Position numbers and translations under genes: made by a program
Notes under the pieces: generated by a model
Database searches by the model: none
Told to the model about the DNA's origin: nothing
The model's input: the letters and a program-made list of their open reading frames with translations, nothing else
DNA from: JALZKA01 sp963734015
GTDB lineage: Bacteria; Actinomycetota; Thermoleophilia; Solirubrobacterales; 70-9
DNA length: 64,000 bases
Direction: 5' to 3'
Assembly: GCA_963734015.1 (NCBI GenBank)
Contig: CAVTFG010000017.1
Span: 1 to 64,000 of the forward strand
In this document: positions 1 to 8,811 of the stretch, in pieces
Layout: each line of letters opens with the position of its first letter
Numbering within the stretch: position 1 is the first letter of the stretch

Positions 1-28
1 GGGGAGGGGAGGCCGGTTGGCCCGGCCG

Positions 29-537
29 CTAGGCCGTGATCAGCCCGCGGTCCTCGTAAACGCTCTCGCGCTTGTCCTTCATCGCGGCGAGCTCGGCGAC
101 CGCGTAGAGCGCGGCCATCAGCGCGTCGGTGTGCTGCCTCGACTTCATCTTCGAGACGACCTGGCCGTACTCGCGGTTGCGGACCTCGGCGGCCAACGCA
201 TGCCGCCTTGGTAGGTCTGCTCCACCGTGACATAGCCGTCCGGCCTTGACGATCTCGAGGAACGCGGCGGCCGCCCCGGCGTTCCGTTTGTAGACCCAAG
301 GCTTGGTCGGCACCCCGGCGTCCTCGAGCTCCTGAGCGATCCCTTCGGCGAAGCGCGGGTCGTAGATCACGACGTCGACCTTCTCCTCTTGCGCCCACTC
401 CTGCGCGACCGCCTCGACGTCCGCGAGCGGCACCCGGTCGCGCGTGGTCGGCGTCCAGATCCGCCAGATGATGTGGAAGGCGTCGTCCGGGTCGCGGCGA
501 ACCAGCGCCAGCGCACAGGAGTCGCTCGCGACCGCCG
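29..537 (-). pseudogene. Large terminase C-terminal nuclease fragment (element A)
   Basis: This fragment carries the nuclease half of a phage large terminase. The frame reads through VIYDPRF and the late acidic motif HTDALMAALYAV, and it ends ESVYEDRGLITA. It matches the C-terminal part of the element B terminase (40236-41598) almost position for position. The frame continues upstream of the first possible start as far as about 537, where homology stops and an HNH fragment on the other strand begins. The ATPase half lies at 1751-2641 in the opposite orientation, so the gene was split by an inversion or similar rearrangement. It cannot be functional alone. Confidence 0.8.
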
Positions 538-728
538 AGCTCGACGGGTTGGAGCCGCTCTGCCATAGCTGTCACTCGAAGCTCACCAGGGCCGAGCAGC
601 TAGGTAGGGCGGACGACGCCTCCCTTGTGTCTTCCGATACCTGGCCAGACGCCGACCGCCCTGTATTCGGAATACCCGCCGAGACATCACTTTCACCGGC
701 CGAGCAGTTGGCCGGGGGGCTCAGATGA
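537..728 (+). pseudogene. HNH endonuclease 3' fragment (element A)
   Basis: The fragment begins ELDGLEPLCHSCH and continues LTRAEQL, the zinc and active-site end of the phage-type HNH nuclease that is intact at 42647-43045. The N-terminal half is missing; the fragment starts exactly where the inverted terminase piece ends. After TRAEQL the sequence becomes unrelated, then a second AEQLAGG occurs just before the stop, as if the tail had been duplicated around an insertion. It is a non-functional remnant. Confidence 0.7.
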
Positions 729-736
729 GCGAGGGA

Positions 737-1138
737 CTACTCCTCGATCCCGGCGGCTTCGAGGGCCTGGTCCCAGTCGGCGAAGGCAACGTTACGAGTC
801 GCGAGCCCGTTCTCGATCGTGATCAGGTTCGCGTATTTCAGCGCGACCCCGACTCCATCCCGGCCCCTCCCGTGGAATCGGTACAGGGCGAGCACTCGAT
901 CTTCCCCGATTGGCTCGATGCGCTGGACTTCGATCAGAAGGGTGTCCCAGGGCTCTCGGAAGGTGTTCCAGAACTGCCTCCATCCCTGTCGGCCTCGATA
1001 GACGGCCTCGGTATCGGGAAAGAGTTGCGCGGTTTGGAACTCATGGTCCGGAGCGATGTGGTCCAGTTGCCACTCGAGGTCGCCGCGGTTCCACGCCTCG
1101 TACCCCTGTCGCACCAGCTCGACGTTCTCCTGCGACAT
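737..1138 (-). CDS. SnoaL-like (NTF2-fold) protein, element A cargo
   Basis: The 133-residue protein starts MSQENVELVRQGYEAWNRGD and ends QALEAAGIEE, the full length of a single SnoaL/NTF2-like domain. Members of this fold are small cone-shaped enzymes or ligand-binding proteins; the substrate cannot be read from the sequence. It is closely similar to 35160-35561 along its whole length. It is transcribed against the phage-type genes around it, between the HNH fragment and the ribbon-helix-helix gene, as a cargo gene would be. There is no Shine-Dalgarno; a GATACT box ends 9 nt before the ATG, so the mRNA is probably leaderless. Confidence 0.85.
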   Translation of the reverse strand: MSQENVELVRQGYEAWNRGDLEWQLDHIAPDHEFQTAQLFPDTEAVYRGRQGWRQFWNTFREPWDTLLIEVQRIEPIGEDRVLALYRFHGRGRDGVGVALKYANLITIENGLATRNVAFADWDQALEAAGIEE

Positions 1139-1185
1139 CGCCCCCGCAGTATCTCGCGGTCGGGGGTAGGGACGGTTGAAAACGA
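1139..1185 (-). promoter_or_regulatory. Putative leaderless promoter of SnoaL gene
   Basis: On the minus strand CGCGAGATACTGCG precedes the ATG; the GATACT box (1148-1153) is 9 nt from the start codon. The block further upstream, including GTTTTCAACC, is homologous to the region at 42168-42211 in element B, so the promoter belongs to a conserved cargo slot. Confidence 0.6.
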
Positions 1186-1255
1186 CTCTGGCGCGATCTC
1201 AGCGACCGCCGAGTGGTCGACGGCGCGCGCAAGCCTCGGAGATGGTGAGTAACGC

Positions 1256-1537
1256 GTGAGGCGCCGCACGCAGGTCATGGTCCGTCTCAGCGACCAGGAG
1301 GCCGCGCGGCTCGACGAACTCCGCGGCGCGCGGAGCCGAGCCGTCTACATGCGGAGTCTCCTCGAAGAACCGCCACGCGAGGACGACGTCGCGACCCGCG
1401 GCGAGGCGTTGGCGGTCCTGACCGGCCTCGCGCGCGGTGGCAGCGTCGGGGCGGCCGTGGCGCTGGAACGTGCGCTGCGAGAACAGGACGCCGAGGGCGG
1501 TGGCGAGCTCGCAAGGTGGCTTCGTGGCAATGAGTGA
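1256..1537 (+). CDS. Ribbon-helix-helix type small protein (element A)
   Basis: The 93-residue protein has a GTG start and an N-terminus, TQVMVRLSDQEAARLDELRG, typical of ribbon-helix-helix DNA-binding proteins (basic beta strand, then an amphipathic helix). The C-terminal part ends ALERALREQDAEGGGELARWLRG. It precedes the small Cys protein and the terminase with overlapping ends, so it may be a small-terminase-like or packaging regulator; that role is inferred from position only. A frameshifted homologue lies at 41812-42094 in the same gene order. Confidence 0.65.
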   Translation: MRRRTQVMVRLSDQEAARLDELRGARSRAVYMRSLLEEPPREDDVATRGEALAVLTGLARGGSVGAAVALERALREQDAEGGGELARWLRGNE

Positions 1538-1754
1538 GTTCTGCGCTCATGGCTACGCCGACCGCCGGCGGTGTCCGCGGTGCGTACCCGCGCGCCCCGG
1601 CACGGCGGATGCGCCCGCGGCGCGCCGCTCGGTCTACGAAGACCGTCCGTTCGTCGTCGCCGCCGACGACGACTGGCGAGTCGAGAAGCTGCGCGAGGCC
1701 GGCATCCCTTGTGGCTGGCGGTCGCTCGACGAGTTCCTGCGGAGCCGCTGGTGA
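1530..1754 (+). CDS. Small Cys-containing protein preceding terminase (element A)
   Basis: The 74-residue protein starts MSEFCAHGYADRRRCPRC, a possible C-x-H plus C-x-x-C zinc site, followed by RRSVYEDRPFVV and a C-terminal GWRSLDEFLRS. It overlaps the ribbon-helix-helix gene by 8 bp, and its TGA overlaps the GTG of the terminase. An equal-length homologue lies at 41595-41819 in element B. The RSVYEDRP motif also appears near the terminase C-terminus (ESVYEDRG). Function unknown. Confidence 0.6.
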   Translation: MSEFCAHGYADRRRCPRCVPARPGTADAPAARRSVYEDRPFVVAADDDWRVEKLREAGIPCGWRSLDEFLRSRW

Positions 1755-2641
1755 CCGAGCTCGCGCAATTCGAGCGGTTCTGCGGACTGGTCGGTCTCGA
1801 GCTCGAACCCTTCCAGAAGACGGCCATGCGCGCGGTCCTATCGAAGCGACGCGAAGTCGTAGTCAGCCAGCCTCGCGGCAATGGCAAAACCACGTTGCTC
1901 GGCTGCTTCGCGCTTTTCGAACTCGTCCGCCACCCCGAGGCGACGATCGTCTGCGCGGCCGCCAGCCGCGATCAGGCACACCACCTGTTCCGAGCGGCGG
2001 AGCGCTTCGCTAAGGAGATCCCCGAGCTCCGCGAGCAGCTGACGTTCACCATGCGCGAGATGCGGACGGCCGCCGGCGGCCGCCTGATGGTGGTCTCGGC
2101 CGACGCCGAGCGAAACATGGGACTTGATCCGTTCCTGGTCGTGGTCGACGAGCTCGGCTCGCATCCCGACGATCGCCTCTACGTCAGCTTGCGCTCGGCG
2201 CTGATCAAGCGTCCCGACGCGCGCATGCGCGTGATCTCGACGATGGGTGGCCACGAGGACGCGCCGATGCCGACCATGCGCGCACGCGCGCTCGAGGACG
2301 GCAAAGTGACCCGGCGAGGCGCCGTTCTGCGCGCCACGACACCCGATCTCTTGTGGTTGGAGTGGGCCGTCACCGAGGGCGCCGACATTGACGACATGCG
2401 CATCGTGAAGGCCGCGAACCCACGTTCGGCGATCACCGCGGCGGCGCTCGCAGAGCACCGGCGCGCCCTCCATGACCACGCCTTCCGGCGGCTCCACTGC
2501 AACCAACACCTTCCCGGCGCCGCGGCGTACATCACCGCCGAGGAGTGGGACGCGTGCGGCGACGTCCCCGAGCTCGGCGGCTCCGGTTTCCGGGCGATCG
2601 GGATCGACGGCTTGCTCGCGGAGCCGCTCACCACGGCCTGA
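1751..2641 (+). pseudogene. Large terminase ATPase half, truncated (element A)
   Basis: The 296-residue frame contains the terminase ATPase: a Walker A-like RGNGKTTLL near residue 40 and a Walker B-like VVVDELG near residue 118. It has a GTG start coupled to the upstream stop. Similarity to the element B terminase ends at GFRAIGIDG, after which an unrelated tail runs to a stop. The missing nuclease half is at 29-537, inverted. DNA-packaging ATPases need both domains, so this gene is almost certainly dead. Confidence 0.8.
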
Positions 2642-2791
2642 GCTGGCAGCCGTGCGGCCTTCGATCAGGAGTGAAAGCTCGGCGTTCGTCACACCGAGAA
2701 TGGTACGGCTTTTTGCCAGCACGACTAACCCGTTTTCACACCATACGAGTCAGTCACCCCGCTCCCCTGTTCCGATGCTGTACCATCCCGC

Positions 2792-3417
2792 TCGTGCCAC
2801 CGAGGGACCTACCAGCGCGCATCAGGGATCTCCCCAAGGGAGGGCTCGTGGTCTTGGACCCTGACCGCGAGGCCGGGTTCGTACTGCTCGATGGCCGCTA
2901 CGCGATCCCGCGTCGGTTCAACGCCGCGGCGCGGGCCAGCGAGGGGACCTACGTACAGGTCTCGATCGAAGTCGACGACAAGGGCGTCCCGACCTGCCAT
3001 TCGCTCAAGATCGAGCCCGAAGACGAGAACGGCGTCGTCACACCGGCAGCGCTTCGCGGGGTGGCGCTCGAAAGGCTCATGCGCTTGGCGGTCACCGAGC
3101 AGATGCAGCTGCGCGATCTGCGAGAGGGTGACGTCGAGCCGGAGGTACGAACCACGAGCGCGGACCGCGACGCGTTCTACGAGCGCTACCGGCGCGGCGC
3201 GCGACGTCCACGTCGGGGGTCGCCGCTCACCGACGAGAACTTGCGCCAGGTCGCGGACCTCTACCGAGCCGCGGTAAAGCGCGGTGACCCACCGACGCAG
3301 ACGGTCGCCGACCAGATGCACGTCCGCCGCTCGACCGCAGGGCGTTGGGTCGCCGCCGCTCGCCAGCGTGGCGTGCTCGGCCCAGCGGAGCGCGGCAAGG
3401 GAGGCGAAGCGAACTGA
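2792..3417 (+). CDS. Helix-turn-helix protein next to integrase (element A)
   Basis: The proposed start is the GTG opening VPPRDLPARIRDLPKG, because the open frame upstream of it has no protein-like composition. The N-terminal half is a small beta-rich region (GGLVVLDPDREAGFVLLDG). The C-terminus has a clear helix-turn-helix: LTDENLRQVADLYRAAV, then TQTVADQMHVRRSTAGRWV. The stop overlaps the integrase ATG by one base. Actinobacterial integrative elements often carry such a protein directly upstream of int; regulation of excision or of int is inferred. About 208 residues. Confidence 0.6.
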
Positions 3418-4521
3418 TGCGCGGCTCGATCACAAAGCGCGGCTCGCTCTGGACAGTCCGCTACGACGAGACGACGGCGGACGGCGGACGCCGCCAGCGG
3501 CGCAAGAGTGGCTTCGCCACGAAGCGCGAGGCGCAGGACTTCCTCGCCGAGCAGCAGACCCGGATACGCGACGGCTCCTACGCGACGCCCTCGACGCTGA
3601 CGCTCGGGCGGTTCCTGGTCGACGAGTGGCTGCCGGCGGTGGAGGGACGGTCCGCCCGCTGACGCTCGACCGCCTACCGCTCCAGAGTGAACGCCTACAT
3701 CGCGCCGCGGATCGGCTCCGTGCGCCTGCAGGCGCTCTCTGGCGGCCATCTGAACGCGCTCTACCGCGAGCTCGAGCAGGCCGGACTCTCGGTCTCGACC
3801 CGGCGCGGCGTCCACACCGTCCTTCACCGAGCTTTACGCGACGCGACGCGCTGGGGCCGGCGGTGCGAAACGTGGCGACGCTCGCCGATCCACCGCGCTC
3901 AAGCGGACCCGCGTCAACGCCTGGACCGCCGGCGAGTTGCGGCGCTTCCTCGATCACGTCGCCGACGACCGGGTGTTCGCGTTGTGGAGGCTGGCAGCGA
4001 CGACCGGAATGCGGCGTGGCGAGCTCTGCGGGGCCACCTGGCGCTGCTCTCGATCTCGACGGCGCGCGGCTGGCGGTCGAGCAGCAGCTCGTCCCCGGAC
4101 CCGGCGGGGTCAGCTTCGGTCCGCCGAAGTCGGCTCGCTCGCGGCGAACGGTCGCGCTTGACGCCGGAGACGGTCGACGCGCTTCGCAGGCATCGCGACG
4201 CGCAGCTGCTCGAACGCGACTTCGCGGGCCCGGCGTACTCGACCGTGATCTGGTGTTCTGCGATCCGCTCGGCGGCCCGATCTCACCGATGACGCTCACC
4301 CGTCAGTTCGCAGAACACCGCAAGGTCGCCGGGATCCCGACCGGGACCTTCACGTTTTGAGACATACGGCCGCGTCTCTGGCGTTAACGGCCGGCGTCCC
4401 GGTCCACATCGTCGCGGCGCGGCTCGGAGACGATCCGAAGACGGTGCTCGCGACCTACTCGCACTTGCTTCCGCAATCAGACGAGATCGCCGCCGAGCGC
4501 GTCGCGGCGGCGATCTGTTAG
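3417..4521 (+). pseudogene. Tyrosine integrase pseudogene (element A)
   Basis: Pieces of a tyrosine recombinase are recognisable in all three frames. The N-terminus is MRGSITKRGSLWTVRYDE, followed by the arm/core domain (IAPRIGSVRLQALSGGHLNALY), the first catalytic arginine in TTGMRRGELCG, and the end LRHTAASLALTAGVPVHIVAARLGDDPKTVLATYSHLL spread over frames. The H-x-x-R and final Tyr motifs are visible, but at least four frameshifts and a TGA near 3660 break it. The homologue at 47516-48635 is broken in different places. Confidence 0.85.
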
Positions 4522-4541
4522 CCGCTTTTCGTCCTAAGCGG
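4522..4541 (-). repeat. Dispersed palindromic repeat, half A
   Basis: CCGCTT and AAGCGG arms flank a TGGACGA-like loop on the minus strand, immediately after the stop of the SnoaL pseudogene at 4542. It abuts the integrase stop. Confidence 0.7.
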
Positions 4542-4937
4542 CTATTCCGCCAGCCCGGCGGCTTCTAACGCGTCGTTCGGCCCGTGAAACCACTCGTAAC
4601 GCACGACCGCGCCATCACGAAGGTCCATAGAGCTGACTCGTGCGCTTCGACGTCGACCCTGCTCGCGCGCCAGTGGACTCGGTAGCGGACTACGACGGCG
4701 ACCTGCTCACCCGACGGGACCAGCCGCTCGAGTTCTATCTGCCAGTTCTCGTAGCCCTCGAACACGTCGTGAACGGCCTGGCTGAAGGCGGGGAGCCCCG
4801 ACGGGTCCCCGGTTCAACCGCGTCCGGCGGGTTGACGTACTCGATCTTTCGTCGAACAGATGTGCCGGCCCCGGCAGATCGTTGCGCGACCAAGCCTCGT
4901 AGACGCTTCGAACGACCTCGACAGTGCCCTCCGACAT
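4542..4937 (-). pseudogene. SnoaL-like pseudogene
   Basis: The start, MSEGTVEVVRSVYEAWSRND, is intact and in the family pattern. The frame then shifts: the middle (YENWQIELERLVPSGEQVAVVVRY) is read in a second frame and the end (VVRYEWFHGPNDALEAAGLAE) in another. The conserved 3' end and the dispersed repeat after the stop are present. The upstream GATACT box at 4947-4952 is 9 nt from the ATG. Confidence 0.75.
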
Positions 4938-4980
4938 CGCCGGCGCAGTATCTCGCGGAATGTTGCGCTTTCCATACGGA
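4938..4980 (-). promoter_or_regulatory. Putative leaderless promoter of SnoaL pseudogene
   Basis: GATACT at 4947-4952 (minus strand) is 9 nt from the ATG. TGGAAA from the neighbouring palindromic repeat lies 16 nt upstream of the box, the same spacing as at 35145, so repeat half B could supply a -35 region. Confidence 0.5.
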
Positions 4981-5010
4981 GCGCGCTATCGCCTCTCGTC
5001 CCAAGCGCTA
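4963..5010 (-). repeat. Dispersed palindromic repeat, halves A and B
   Basis: Both halves are present in diverged form: GCGCTTGGGACGAGAGGCG, then CGCTCCGTATGGAAAGCG, between two SnoaL pseudogenes. Confidence 0.6.
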
Positions 5011-5390
5011 AACCGGGCGGTGGCTTCGAGGGCCTCGGCCGATCCGATACCACGGCCGCGCAGATTTGGCGTCGCGGAGCGTATAGAGGACCGCTTCATT
5101 GCTCCGCCTCGACGAGGCTGAGCTTGGCGCGTCCGCCAATCGTCGACGGAATCCCCGAGTCCCAGGGGGGTCGATCGCTCGACCGGTTCGAAGAAGAACT
5201 CGTCGAAGGTGTTGATCCAGTCCTGAAGCCATTTCCGCAGCGCGTCCCTGCCATGAATCGGACCGACGTATCGGGAGCGCCCTCGACAGCCCGGAAGTCA
5301 GCGTCTCGGCGAACTGGTCCAAAAGCCGATCAAGCGGCCCTCGGAAACGTCTCTCGCGGAGTTCACGGCCTCTCAGTGCGCCTGCGACAT
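5011..5390 (-). pseudogene. SnoaL-like pseudogene
   Basis: The ATG at 5390 opens MSQAH and meets a stop after five codons. Later segments such as LDQFAETLTSGL, then the tail RAEALEATAR, remain in shifted frames. Its conserved end runs into the palindromic repeat at 4963-5010, and its upstream side has a degenerate box (GATCCC, 9 nt from the ATG) and repeat half B. It is a decayed member of the family. Confidence 0.6.
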
Positions 5391-5417
5391 CGCCTCCGCG
5401 GGATCACGCCGATTTAT

Positions 5418-5436
5418 CGCTTTCCATGCAAAGCGG
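5418..5436 (-). repeat. Dispersed palindromic repeat, half B
   Basis: Minus strand CCGCTTTGCATGGAAAGCG, a near-perfect match to the consensus, upstream of the SnoaL pseudogene at 5011-5390. Confidence 0.75.
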
Positions 5437-5498
5437 CTATTTCGGAAGCAACTCCTCAGGGGCGGAGGCGCCCGCCTGGAGCCGCGATAAGATCCGGA

Positions 5499-5558
5499 CG
5501 TGACCGTTTCGTGCCCACTTCGGACCGAAAACCGCATGGGAATGCGGGTTCAGCTAGA
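5499..5558 (+). repeat. Direct repeat of prs 3' end, putative att site (left)
   Basis: A 60-bp segment matches 48642-48701 at about 55 of 60 positions in the same orientation. The right copy contains the stop codon and hairpin terminator of prs. This copy is just downstream of the intact integrase (5594-6823), where an attachment site is expected. It keeps a CCGCAT/ATGCGG hairpin, so it may also terminate integrase transcription. Confidence 0.6.
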
Positions 5559-5593
5559 TGTAGTACCTCTGGACTCGGCCCGGTGCAGATGGC

Positions 5594-6823
5594 TTATCCA
5601 TGCGGAGAGGCGACTGTTTCGGACTCCTGCGCACCAGTTTGCGCACCAGGCAGCTCGCCGCCAGCTTTCCGCGCCTTCTCCTCCGCGCGCTTGCGCTCGG
5701 CCGTCAGGTAGCTGTCCAAGAGCCCCGCTGCCTCCTCTTCGCTCCCTGGCATCAAGTGGCCGTAGCGGTCAATCGTCACCGTGATTGAGCTATGCCCCAG
5801 GAAGGTCGAGAGGGCCTTTGCGTTCACGCCAGCAGCGATATAGAGCGAGGCTGCCGTGTGTCGGCACTCGTGCAGGGTGATGCGTCTAAGGCCGGCCTTC
5901 TTCCATGCCGTATCTGCTTGCCGCTGCGGGCCATCAGGTCGGAACGGGCTCTCAGGGGTTCGCCCAAAGACCAGGGCATCGCCCGCTGTATCCGATCGCA
6001 AGCGATACTCGAGCAGGTAATCCCGTAGGACCGCCGCCATCGGTACGCGGCGACGGTTCTTGCCCTTGGTTTCGATCTCGCCTTCCTTCGCATCCCATCC
6101 GTGCTGAACATGGATCACCCCGGCGGCAAGGTCTACGTCCCGCCGGCGAAGGGCTTGGAGCTCTCCCCGCCGCAGGCCCGCATAGAGCGCCGTAGCCCAT
6201 AGGGGCCGATCCTCGTTCGGCAACGCCGCAAGCAGGGCCGCAGCCTCGGCGGGATCAGCGATGCGGTCGCGCCCTCCACGAACCGCAGGCATCTCAAGGC
6301 CGGTGGTTGGGTTGACGGCCAGCTCGCCACGGGAAAGCGCGCGGCGATAGATCGCCCGCAGGGGCAGGAGCGCTACTTGGATCGTTGACGGGTTGAGGCC
6401 GTCGCCCAACAACTTCTCAACGAACTCCTGAAGGTCTGGCCGGCGGAGGTCAGCAAGGCGCACGTCACCAAACTCCGGCAACACACGCAGACGCATAGTC
6501 CGTTCGTACGCGCGCAACGCGGACGGCTTGTACGGATCACCGGAGCGATTGCGAATGTGACCAGCGGTCGCAGCCGCATGCCACTCGTCCCACGCTTCTT
6601 GAACGGTGGTCGGCTTGGGGGCGCGCATGGTTCCGGCCTTCAGCGCTGACAACGCGTCCGCTCGCCAGCTCTTGGCCTCGCTCTCGCGGGGGAACGATTT
6701 GTAGATCTTGCCGCCGTCTCGCTTCGAGTAGACCCACGCTTGAAAGGTCGGGCGACAGTTGCAGTTGTCCCCCTGGCGGGAGCGACAGCTTCGATCGTGA
6801 CGCTTGGTGACTCCGGTGGCCAT
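5594..6823 (-). CDS. Tyrosine recombinase (site-specific integrase), element C
   Basis: The 409-residue protein is a complete phage-type integrase. An N-terminal Cys-containing segment and an arm-binding region (FQAWVYSKRDGGKIYKSF) come first, then a SAM-like core-binding domain (about 72-165), then the catalytic domain. Catalytic residues visible are R218 (AGLRRGE), K253, H318 and R321 (HECRH), H344 (LGH) and Y354 (DRYGH). Its ATG overlaps the stop of the upstream gene, so it is the last gene of a minus-strand operon. It is the only intact integrase in the window. A repeat of the prs 3' end lies 35 bp downstream, suggesting that site as its target. Confidence 0.93.
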   Translation of the reverse strand: MATGVTKRHDRSCRSRQGDNCNCRPTFQAWVYSKRDGGKIYKSFPRESEAKSWRADALSALKAGTMRAPKPTTVQEAWDEWHAAATAGHIRNRSGDPYKPSALRAYERTMRLRVLPEFGDVRLADLRRPDLQEFVEKLLGDGLNPSTIQVALLPLRAIYRRALSRGELAVNPTTGLEMPAVRGGRDRIADPAEAAALLAALPNEDRPLWATALYAGLRRGELQALRRRDVDLAAGVIHVQHGWDAKEGEIETKGKNRRRVPMAAVLRDYLLEYRLRSDTAGDALVFGRTPESPFRPDGPQRQADTAWKKAGLRRITLHECRHTAASLYIAAGVNAKALSTFLGHSSITVTIDRYGHLMPGSEEEAAGLLDSYLTAERKRAEEKARKAGGELPGAQTGAQESETVASPHG

Positions 6824-7134
6824 TAGTGCATCCCTTCTGCTCGCAGCTCCCGCGCCTTCATCCGGGCAAGTCCCTTCGATCGCCGGCTGCGGAGGAGCTT
6901 GAGGTTGTAGTGGTAGCCGGAGAGGTTCCAGTAGTAATCACGCTGTTGGGCGCGTTCCCGCTCGGCGTACTCGGGATCGCGCCGCCGGTCGCGCATCCGC
7001 TCTATCTGTGGCTCGGGGTTCAGCCAGTAGCGGAAGGTGCTGGCGGGTACCCCGTGCGCCCGCGCTGCTGCTGCGGTGCCTCCATGCTTCTTGACGAGGG
7101 CTTGGGCCTCGATGAGTGAAAGGGGCTCAGACAT
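6823..7134 (-). CDS. Small HTH-like protein upstream of integrase (element C)
   Basis: The preferred start (MSEPLSLIEAQALVKKHGG) overlaps the stop of the preceding gene. The N-terminal third, AQALVKKHGGTAAAARAHGV followed by PASTFRYWL, resembles a small helix-turn-helix of the kind that acts on short direct sites. The remainder is very basic (DRRRDPEYAERERAQQRDYY). 103 residues. It is coupled to int by a 1-bp overlap, so it may be an excision or int-control factor; this is inferred from position. Confidence 0.6.
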   Translation of the reverse strand: MSEPLSLIEAQALVKKHGGTAAAARAHGVPASTFRYWLNPEPQIERMRDRRRDPEYAERERAQQRDYYWNLSGYHYNLKLLRSRRSKGLARMKARELRAEGMH

Positions 7135-7575
7135 TCTGCGCCCATCCGGCGATCGGCCGCAACTCATCCACTGACTTCGGGCCGATGCCGTGTACGTCCG
7201 CAATCTCGGTTTCGGTTGCCGCTCTGAGCTGTCGTTGCAACCAGTAGCCCGCCCTTGCAAGCCGTCTACGAATCACAATGCTCAGCTCGCGCGGTAGGTC
7301 GCTGCGGCGCATGCGCGTCTCTACGACCCGCTCTCGTTCCTCGTCCTCGATTCGCTCGAGCTGCTTCTCGATTGGCCAACGCCACGCCTCCAGCCTGCGG
7401 GCAAGCTGCCGAAGATCCGCAGGATCTCATCCGCGAGCTGGTCGCTCTCGGTAGCCAACGCAACCCACATCGCCGCGTCCTCGCTCACGTCGCACCGGGC
7501 TAGGCGCTCGGCCGGGAGCTCCAACCAGGCGTGAGCGGTATCCACAACCAACCGATCTACCTCGCTCGTATCCAT
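7127..7575 (-). pseudogene. Helix-hairpin-helix protein with frameshift (element C)
   Basis: The N-terminus MDTSEVDRLVVDTAHAWLEL starts at 7575 behind a strong AGGAGG site. Near 7410 the reading moves to another frame (RRLEAWRWPIEKQLERIEDE), which continues to ADVHGIGPKSVDELRPI, a helix-hairpin-helix that usually contacts DNA backbone. Joined, the protein would be about 149 residues. The stop overlaps the next ATG. Either the gene is broken or one base is wrong in the assembly; the rest of the operon looks intact, so a base error is credible. Confidence 0.6.
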
Positions 7576-7975
7576 CGCTGATTCCTCCTCCTGTCGAGGG
7601 ACCAGCGAGGGCGATACCGTTTCCCCTGCTTCCGGGCGAGTATCCCTTGACCGGAAGCCAGGGGCTCGGCGTTCACAGCGCGCGAGCCCCATCTCTGTAA
7701 TCGCCGCGACCGTAGCACGCGGTCCGGTCAGAGTCAAGCCATTTACCGCTTGAACAAGCCATTTCTGCTCAGTCTTATTGGACAAGATGGTGCTTCCCGT
7801 GCGTGGGATTGCGCACTTCGCACCCGGGTATTCGACGGGCACCACCCCTGCGAAGGGTGGCGACACGAAAGGCGTTCTCCCGTCCCTGGGCGGGGCGGGA
7901 GGCGTCCCCAAGGAGTGACGGCCCTGGCTGCCCCCCGCACTGGGGTCGTCCTCTACCCGCGGGGCTGAATCGCGA
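7576..7975. other. Intergenic region with direct repeats
   Basis: No credible gene is seen in this 400-bp stretch. It separates the minus-strand operon of element C from the SnoaL gene. CAAGCCATTT occurs twice, at 7735 and 7755, with exact 20-bp spacing, a possible operator or iteron pair. GC-rich palindromic blocks follow (7850-7960). Confidence 0.35.
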
Positions 7976-7990
7976 GATACTGAGCGGGCG
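7972..7990 (+). promoter_or_regulatory. Putative leaderless promoter of SnoaL gene
   Basis: CGCGAGATACTGAGCG precedes the gene; GATACT (7976-7981) ends 9 nt before the ATG and no ribosome-binding site is present. Confidence 0.6.
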
Positions 7991-8389
7991 ATGTCGGAGG
8001 ACGGAAACCTCGCGGTTGTCCGCAGAACCCTCGAAAGCTTCACGAATGACGTCGAGACGTGGCTCGACACGCTCGATCCCGCGGTCAAGTGGTATCCCCA
8101 GGAGGAGCACCAGACCCTCTTGCTCGGTCGGGATGCGGCCCTGATGCGCCGCGAACGCTGGCGCGAGACATTTCAGGAGGGAACTTACGGCCTCGAGATC
8201 CAGGAACTGAGGGGGAACGGGGAGAATGTGTTCTCCGTCCTCCGCGAATGGGGCCGAGGTCGGGGGAGCGGGATCGAAGTTGAGGACCATGACTATGCGC
8301 ACTGGAAAGTGCGCAACGGGAAGATCGTGTACTGCCACGAGTACGGGACCCGCGCCGAGGCCCTCGAAGCCGCCGGGCTGTCGGAGTAG
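7991..8389 (+). CDS. SnoaL-like (NTF2-fold) protein
   Basis: The 132-residue protein starts MSEDGNLAVVRRTLESF and ends AEALEAAGLSE. Length and ends fit the family, but the middle (YPQEEHQTLLLGRDAALMRR) differs strongly from the other copies. It lies inside element C, opposite to that element's operon, between two blocks of it, as cargo would be. Function unknown beyond the fold. Confidence 0.8.
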   Translation: MSEDGNLAVVRRTLESFTNDVETWLDTLDPAVKWYPQEEHQTLLLGRDAALMRRERWRETFQEGTYGLEIQELRGNGENVFSVLREWGRGRGSGIEVEDHDYAHWKVRNGKIVYCHEYGTRAEALEAAGLSE

Positions 8390-8400
8390 AGCCAACGAGG

Positions 8401-8811
8401 TCATATCCCCAGCAGCTCCTGAATCTCCTTGTGGACTTCTGCGGGCGTTCCTGATGCGGAAAAGCTCAGAATGGGCAGAGATACCGGACCCCCCGAAATG
8501 TCCGGATTGCGCCCCTTGTTTAAGCCATGTTCGGGGTGTGCTCGAAGAGTTGCCGCGACACGGCGAACTGTCTTCTCATTGCAGCCGACCCGCTCCGCGA
8601 TCTTGGACGCCGGCCAGTCCCGCTCGAGCAGGTACTGAATCAGCGAGTCACGGTCCTTGCGGGAGGGACGAAAGGCGTGCACATCCCGCGCCGTGTCGAG
8701 CAAGCAAGCGATCGTCATTGCGGGGACGGCAGCTCCGATCGCGGCAGCGAGGATGGAAACCGGGTCAGCGTTCTTGCGCTTCATCGACTTCTGAAGGTCG
8801 GAGCGATTCAC
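8401..8811 (-). CDS. HTH protein (element C)
   Basis: The 136-residue protein has a GTG start overlapping the upstream stop. Its middle, WPASKIAERVGCNEKTVRRV, is a clear helix-turn-helix like those of transposase or sigma-region-4 type proteins. The N-terminus is short and hydrophobic (SILAAAIGAAVPAMTIACLL), the C-terminus low in structure. It could control the element's operon; no closer family is recognised. Confidence 0.6.
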   Translation of the reverse strand: MNRSDLQKSMKRKNADPVSILAAAIGAAVPAMTIACLLDTARDVHAFRPSRKDRDSLIQYLLERDWPASKIAERVGCNEKTVRRVAATLRAHPEHGLNKGRNPDISGGPVSLPILSFSASGTPAEVHKEIQELLGI

